Shown here in pieces: positions 59,914 through 64,000 of a stretch of DNA of 64,000 bases (position 1 is the first letter of the stretch; each line of letters starts with the position of its first letter). The position numbers were made by a program, and so were the translations under genes. The stretch lies in NCBI RefSeq assembly GCF_004023625.1, contig NZ_RPDJ01000002.1, positions 1 through 64,000 of the forward strand, in the 5' to 3' direction. The notes below the pieces were generated by a model. It was not told where the DNA came from. It ran no database searches and saw only the letters and a list, made by a program, of their open reading frames with translations. This stretch comes from Streptomyces cavernae (lineage in GTDB: Bacteria > Actinomycetota > Actinomycetes > Streptomycetales > Streptomycetaceae).

Positions 59914-62512
59914 AGGCGGACGCCGCGGCCGCGTCCGCGGCCTGGGCCCGCAGCGCCCGCTCCACACCCGCCCGGGCCTCCGACACCAGCCGGCGCAGCG
60001 CCGGGCTGGGTTCCGCGGAGGCCAGCCACTCGTCGGTCTTGCGGAGCGTCTCCTCGGAGACCTGGACCGACGGGTAAAGGCCCACCACGATCTGCTGCGC
60101 CATCTCGTGCGACCGGGACTCCCAGACGTTCTTGATCGCCGCGAAGTACTTGTCCGTGTACGGCGCCAGCAGCTCGCGCTGGTCGGTCTGGACGAATCCG
60201 GCGATCACCGCCTCCTGCACCGCGTTCGGCAGCTTGTCGGACTCCACGACCGACGCCCAGGCCTCCGCCTTCGCCTCCTCGGTCGGCCGAGCCGCACGCG
60301 CGGTCGCCGCGTGCCGCTCACCGGCGGCGGTCTTGTCCCGCCCGTACTCGCCGGAGATCTCCGTCTCGTCGAACCGCCCGACCGCGGCGAGCCGCTCGAC
60401 GAACGCCCAGCGCAGCTCGGTGTCGACGGCCAGCCCCTCGACGGTCTGGGAACCCTCCAGCAGCGCGTCCAGCAGATCCAGCTGCTCCGGCGTGCGAGCG
60501 GTCGCCGCGAAGGCGCGCGCCCACGCCAGCTGGTGGTCGGAGCCGGGGGCGGCGGCCCGGAGGTGGGCCAGAGTCGCGTCCGTCCAGCGGGTCAGCAGTG
60601 CCTCGCGCGCCGCGGGGTCCGCGTACAGCTCGACGGCCAGCTTCACCTGGCGCTGCAGCGACTGCACCACGCCGATGTCGGACTCCTTGGCGATGCCCGA
60701 CAGCACCAGCGAGAGGTAGTCGCGGGTCGCCAGCTCCGCGTCCCGCGTCATGTCCCACGCCGAGGCCCAGCACAGGGCACGCGGCAGCGAGGCCTCGAAG
60801 TCGCCGAGGTGCTCGGTCACGAAGGCCAGCGACTTCTCGTCGAGACGGACCTTCGCGTACGACAGGTCGTCGTCGTTGAGCAGGATCACGGCCGGGCGGC
60901 GCTTGCCGGCCAACTGCGGCACGGCCGTCAGCTCGCCGTCGACGTCCAGCTCGACCCGGTCGTCGCGCACCAGCCTGCCGCTGTCCTCGTCGAGTTCGTA
61001 CAGGCCGATCGCGATGCGGTGCGGGCGCAGCGTCGGCTCGCCCTTCGCACCGGACGGCAGCGCGGGGGCCTCCTGGCGGACGGCGAAGGAGGTGATGACG
61101 CCGTGCTCGTCCGTCTCGATCTCGGGGCGGAGGACGTTGATGCCCGCGGTTTCCAGCCACTGCTTCGACCAGGTCTTCAGATCACGCCCGGAGGTCTCCT
61201 CCAGCGCGCCCAGCAGATCGCTCAGCCGGGTGTTGCCGTACGCGTGGTCCTTGAAGTACTGCTGCACGCCCCGGAAGAACTCGTCCCTGCCGACGTACGC
61301 GACCAACTGCTTCAGCACGCTGGCGCCCTTGGCGTACGTGATGCCGTCGAAGTTGACCAGGACGTCGTCGAGGTCGCGGATCTCGGCCATGATCGGGTGG
61401 GTAGAGGGCAGCTGGTCCTGCCGGTACGCCCATGTCTTCATGGAGTTGGCGAACGTGGTCCACGAGTGCGGCCAGCGGGATCCGGGTGCGTCGGCCTGGC
61501 AGGCGATGGACGTGTAGGTGGCGAACGACTCGTTCAGCCACAGGTCGTTCCACCACTCCATGGTCACGAGGTCGCCGAACCACATGTGGGCCAGCTCGTG
61601 CAGGATGGTCTCGGCGCGCATCTCGTACGCCGCGTCCGTCACCTTGGACCGGAAGACGTACTGGTCGCGGATGGTGACCGCACCCGCGTTCTCCATCGCG
61701 CCCGCGTTGAACTCCGGCACGAAGAGCTGGTCGTACTTCTTGAACGGGTACGCGTAGTCGAACTTCTCCTGGAACCAGTCGAAGCCCTGCCGGGTCACCT
61801 CGAAGATCGCGTCCGAGTCGAGGAACTCGGCGAGCGACGGCCGGCAGTAGATGCCGAGCGGGACGCTCTGCCCGTTCTTCTCGTACACGCTGTGGACCGA
61901 GTGGTACGGGCCCACGATGAGCGCGGTGATGTACGTGGAGATCCGGGGCGTCGGCTCGAAGACCCAGGTGTCGTCCTTGGGCTCGGGCGTCGGCGAGTTC
62001 GAGATGACGGTCCAGCCGGTGGGCGCCTTCACCGTGAACTGGAAGGTGGCCTTGAGGTCGGGCTGTTCGAAGGACGCGAACACCCGCCGCGCGTCCGGAA
62101 CCTCGAACTGGGTGTAGAGATAAGCCTGTTGGTCCACGGGATCGACGAACCGGTGCAGACCCTCACCGGTGTTGGTGTACGCGCAGTCGGCGACCACCCG
62201 CAGCACGTTGGGTCCCTCCAGGATGCCCGGGAGGGCGATCCGGGAGTCCTTGAAGACCTCGTCGGGGTCCAGCGGGTCGCCGTTGAGGATCACCTCGTGG
62301 ACCGTCGGGGCCACCAGGTCGATGAAGGACTCCACGCCGTTCTTCGCGGAGTCGAACCGCACCGTGGTGACGGACCGGAACGTCCCTCCGCCACTCTCGG
62401 CTTCTCCCCCACCCTGCGCGCCGGAGAGGTCGAGATCGATCTCGTACGAGTCAACGGTGAGCAGCTTCGCCCGCTGCTGCGCCTCTTCACGGGTCAGGTT
62501 TGTGCCAGGCAC
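59912..62512 (-). CDS. pepN: Aminopeptidase N (M1 zinc metallopeptidase)
   Basis: GTG 62512 (PGTNLTREEAQQRAKLLTVD) gives 866 residues, the usual length in Streptomyces. The N-terminal beta domain reaches residue about 200. VPEFNAGAMENAGAVTIRDQ near residue 272 holds the GAMEN exopeptidase motif. ILHELAHMWFGDLVTMEWWN near residue 305 holds the zinc HExxH, and WLNESFATYTS the third ligand Glu. GITYAKGASVLKQLVAYVGR has the catalytic Tyr region, and the C-terminal 400 residues are the helical ERAP1-like domain. It removes N-terminal residues from peptides in the cytoplasm. It is a single gene whose 3' end runs into a 20-bp minisatellite. Confidence 0.96.
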   Translation of the reverse strand: MPGTNLTREEAQQRAKLLTVDSYEIDLDLSGAQGGGEAESGGGTFRSVTTVRFDSAKNGVESFIDLVAPTVHEVILNGDPLDPDEVFKDSRIALPGILEGPNVLRVVADCAYTNTGEGLHRFVDPVDQQAYLYTQFEVPDARRVFASFEQPDLKATFQFTVKAPTGWTVISNSPTPEPKDDTWVFEPTPRISTYITALIVGPYHSVHSVYEKNGQSVPLGIYCRPSLAEFLDSDAIFEVTRQGFDWFQEKFDYAYPFKKYDQLFVPEFNAGAMENAGAVTIRDQYVFRSKVTDAAYEMRAETILHELAHMWFGDLVTMEWWNDLWLNESFATYTSIACQADAPGSRWPHSWTTFANSMKTWAYRQDQLPSTHPIMAEIRDLDDVLVNFDGITYAKGASVLKQLVAYVGRDEFFRGVQQYFKDHAYGNTRLSDLLGALEETSGRDLKTWSKQWLETAGINVLRPEIETDEHGVITSFAVRQEAPALPSGAKGEPTLRPHRIAIGLYELDEDSGRLVRDDRVELDVDGELTAVPQLAGKRRPAVILLNDDDLSYAKVRLDEKSLAFVTEHLGDFEASLPRALCWASAWDMTRDAELATRDYLSLVLSGIAKESDIGVVQSLQRQVKLAVELYADPAAREALLTRWTDATLAHLRAAAPGSDHQLAWARAFAATARTPEQLDLLDALLEGSQTVEGLAVDTELRWAFVERLAAVGRFDETEISGEYGRDKTAAGERHAATARAARPTEEAKAEAWASVVESDKLPNAVQEAVIAGFVQTDQRELLAPYTDKYFAAIKNVWESRSHEMAQQIVVGLYPSVQVSEETLRKTDEWLASAEPSPALRRLVSEARAGVERALRAQAADAAAASA

Positions 62513-62625
62513 GAGGTCACCTCTTCGTTATGTGTGGTCTGCGCCATCCTTCCACGGGAGCCGTCCGCAATGCGATGTCCGTTTCCCGCCGGTGAGCGGC
62601 CCGTACGGGCGGGAGCCTGGTGCGC

Positions 62626-63001
62626 ATGACGATGTACACCGCACGGCCCATCGGACCGGCCGCCCTGAAGGAACTCCGCGCCACCGACGATGCGGGCCGC
62701 ACCCGCGGGCCCTTCCTGGACGAGGAGGGCGGCGCCCCGCTCCGCTGCTGTCTGCGCCGCAGCGAGCCGGGCGAGCACATCGCACTCGTCTCGTACGCGC
62801 CGCTGCGCCGCCGAGACGGGCGCCGATCCGGGGGCGTACGACGAGCAGGGCCCGGTCTTCATCCACGCGGACGACTGCGCCGGGCCGGACCTGGACGGGC
62901 ACCCCTTCCCGGGCGCCCACCGCACGGTGCGCCGCTACTCGGCTCAGGGCCACATCCTGGGCGGCCGCCTGGTGGAGCCTCCGGCCTCCTTCGACGAGGC
63001 G
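62626..63001 (+). pseudogene. DUF1203 protein gene, frameshifted and 3'-truncated
   Basis: From ATG 62626 (after GGGAG) the frame reads TMYTARPIGPAALKELRATD, TRGPFLDEEGGAPLRCCLRR and SEPGEHIALVSYAPLRR. At about 62812 homology jumps to the next frame: ETGADPGAYDEQGPVFIHAD, DCAGPDLDGHPFPGAHRTVR and RYSAQGHILGGRLVEPP. Joined, this is nearly a whole DUF1203 protein (about 155 residues). A few bases were lost at the GCCGCCGAGACG run. The last 25-30 residues are missing because mazF-like sequence begins at about 62997. Confidence 0.75.
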
Positions 63002-63332
63002 TTACCTGGTCGACTACGAACCGGCGCGCGGCAGTGAGGCCAACAAGGTTCGTCCGGCGGTGATCGTCTCCAACGACGGAGCCAACGCAGCCGTGGGGCG
63101 AACCGGACGGGGCGTGGTCATGCTGGTGCCGCTGACCACGAACACCTCCCGCGTCCACCCGTTCCAGGTCCTGCTGCCTGCAGGGGAGTGCGGCCTGCCC
63201 AAGGACTCCAAGGCGCAGTGCGAGCAAGTGCGCGCACTCGCACCGGACAGACTGCTGCGGCCGATCGGTGCGGTGCCGGGGGCACGCATGTCCGAGATCG
63301 ACGTGGCGCTGCGGCGACACCTGGCTCTCTGA
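62997..63332 (+). pseudogene. mazF: MazF/PemK toxin, N-terminus and start lost
   Basis: The frame reads RRYLVDYEPARGSEANKVRP, AVIVSNDGANAAVGRTGRGV, VMLVPLTTNTSRVHPFQVLL, PKDSKAQCEQVRALAPDRLL and IGAVPGARMSEIDVALRRHL to TGA 63330-63332. This is the whole MazF fold except the first few residues (usually about four, M-x-R-G). The KVRPAVIVSND and DSKAQ.EQVR motifs form the RNase active site and both are intact. No ATG, GTG or TTG in frame lies near the junction, and no MazE antitoxin gene is adjacent. Unless a rare start is used, it is silent. Confidence 0.7.
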
Positions 63333-63381
63333 ACGGAGAAGGGCGCGCTCACCGGTCACCGGTGGGCGCGCCCTTCTCCGT
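63333..63381. terminator. Bidirectional terminator, 16-bp perfect stem
   Basis: ACGGAGAAGGGCGCGC pairs with GCGCGCCCTTCTCCGT around a loop that itself contains ACCGGT pairs. It lies between the mazF stop and the convergent asd stop. Confidence 0.88.
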
Positions 63382-63389
63382 GCGTACGG

Positions 63390-64000
<611 letters not shown>

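Noticed and set aside
62169..62996. Long frame continuous with mazF
   Set aside because: Upstream of 62997 the frame runs antisense to pepN and out of frame with DUF1203, so it is not a native MazF N-terminus.

Overview
The window is a 64 kb piece of a high-GC actinobacterial chromosome, almost certainly Streptomyces. Codon third positions are G/C-rich, GTG and TTG starts are frequent, stop/start overlaps of the ATGA or GTGA type join genes into operons, and gene content is typical of the genus (PknG with GlnH/GlnX, ROK-controlled sugar operons, ECF sigma with zinc anti-sigma factor, EttA, PepN, MalQ, Asd). No rRNA, intact tRNA or CRISPR array was seen.

Layout. Positions 1-9350 are a decayed accessory stretch: the 3' end of a secreted FG-GAP repeat protein, then remnants of IS256, IS5 and IS630 elements, a tRNA 3'-end remnant with terminator (a likely old att site), truncated or frameshifted genes (exonuclease, MntH, a glycosyltransferase, a DUF6602-like protein) and a few intact genes (HAD-like, LysR, GYD). 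From 9350 most of the window looks like core chromosome: ettA-thioesterase-conserved protein; a DUF1963 gene; a small scar with two truncated genes (13379-14039); and a three-gene MacB-like ABC exporter operon (14286-22360) whose second permease carries a collagen-like (G-x-x) N-terminal extension. A truncated haemoglobin and a PCMT-like methyltransferase follow.

Positions 24386-34960 hold the most interesting system: seven genes read leftward, glnX > glnH > coiled-coil protein > pknG-like kinase > PP2C phosphatase > vWA protein > zinc-ribbon/FHA protein. GlnH (periplasmic amino-acid sensor), GlnX (membrane relay) and PknG are a known actinobacterial signalling trio. Here they sit with a phosphatase, a vWA protein and a phosphothreonine reader, which gives an apparently complete sense-write-erase-read cassette that also resembles the kinase/PP2C/vWA TerY-P triad.

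Positions 35301-42174 are a leftward sugar operon: a ROK regulator with its palindromic operator, an ABC importer (binding protein and two permeases), a GH4 glycosidase and a BadF/NAGK-type sugar kinase. Then come a Uma2-family gene, a NarL-type two-component pair whose kinase has an unusual C-terminal membrane/exported extension, a PAP2 phosphatase whose frame overlaps the regulator, a decayed toxin with a possible immunity gene, a secreted exonuclease/phosphatase, MscS and an HNH endonuclease. Positions 51595-56510 are a translationally coupled leftward operon (ECF sigma, zinc anti-sigma, ABC ATPase, two membrane proteins). The right end has malQ with a small upstream gene, pepN, a DUF1203-MazF junction and the 3' part of asd.

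A recurrent theme is local tandem repetition: minisatellites in intergenic DNA near gene ends (5340, 22570, 49323, 59794) and expanded low-complexity linkers inside genes (collagen-like permease, anti-sigma factor, MalQ, MscS tail, histidine kinase).
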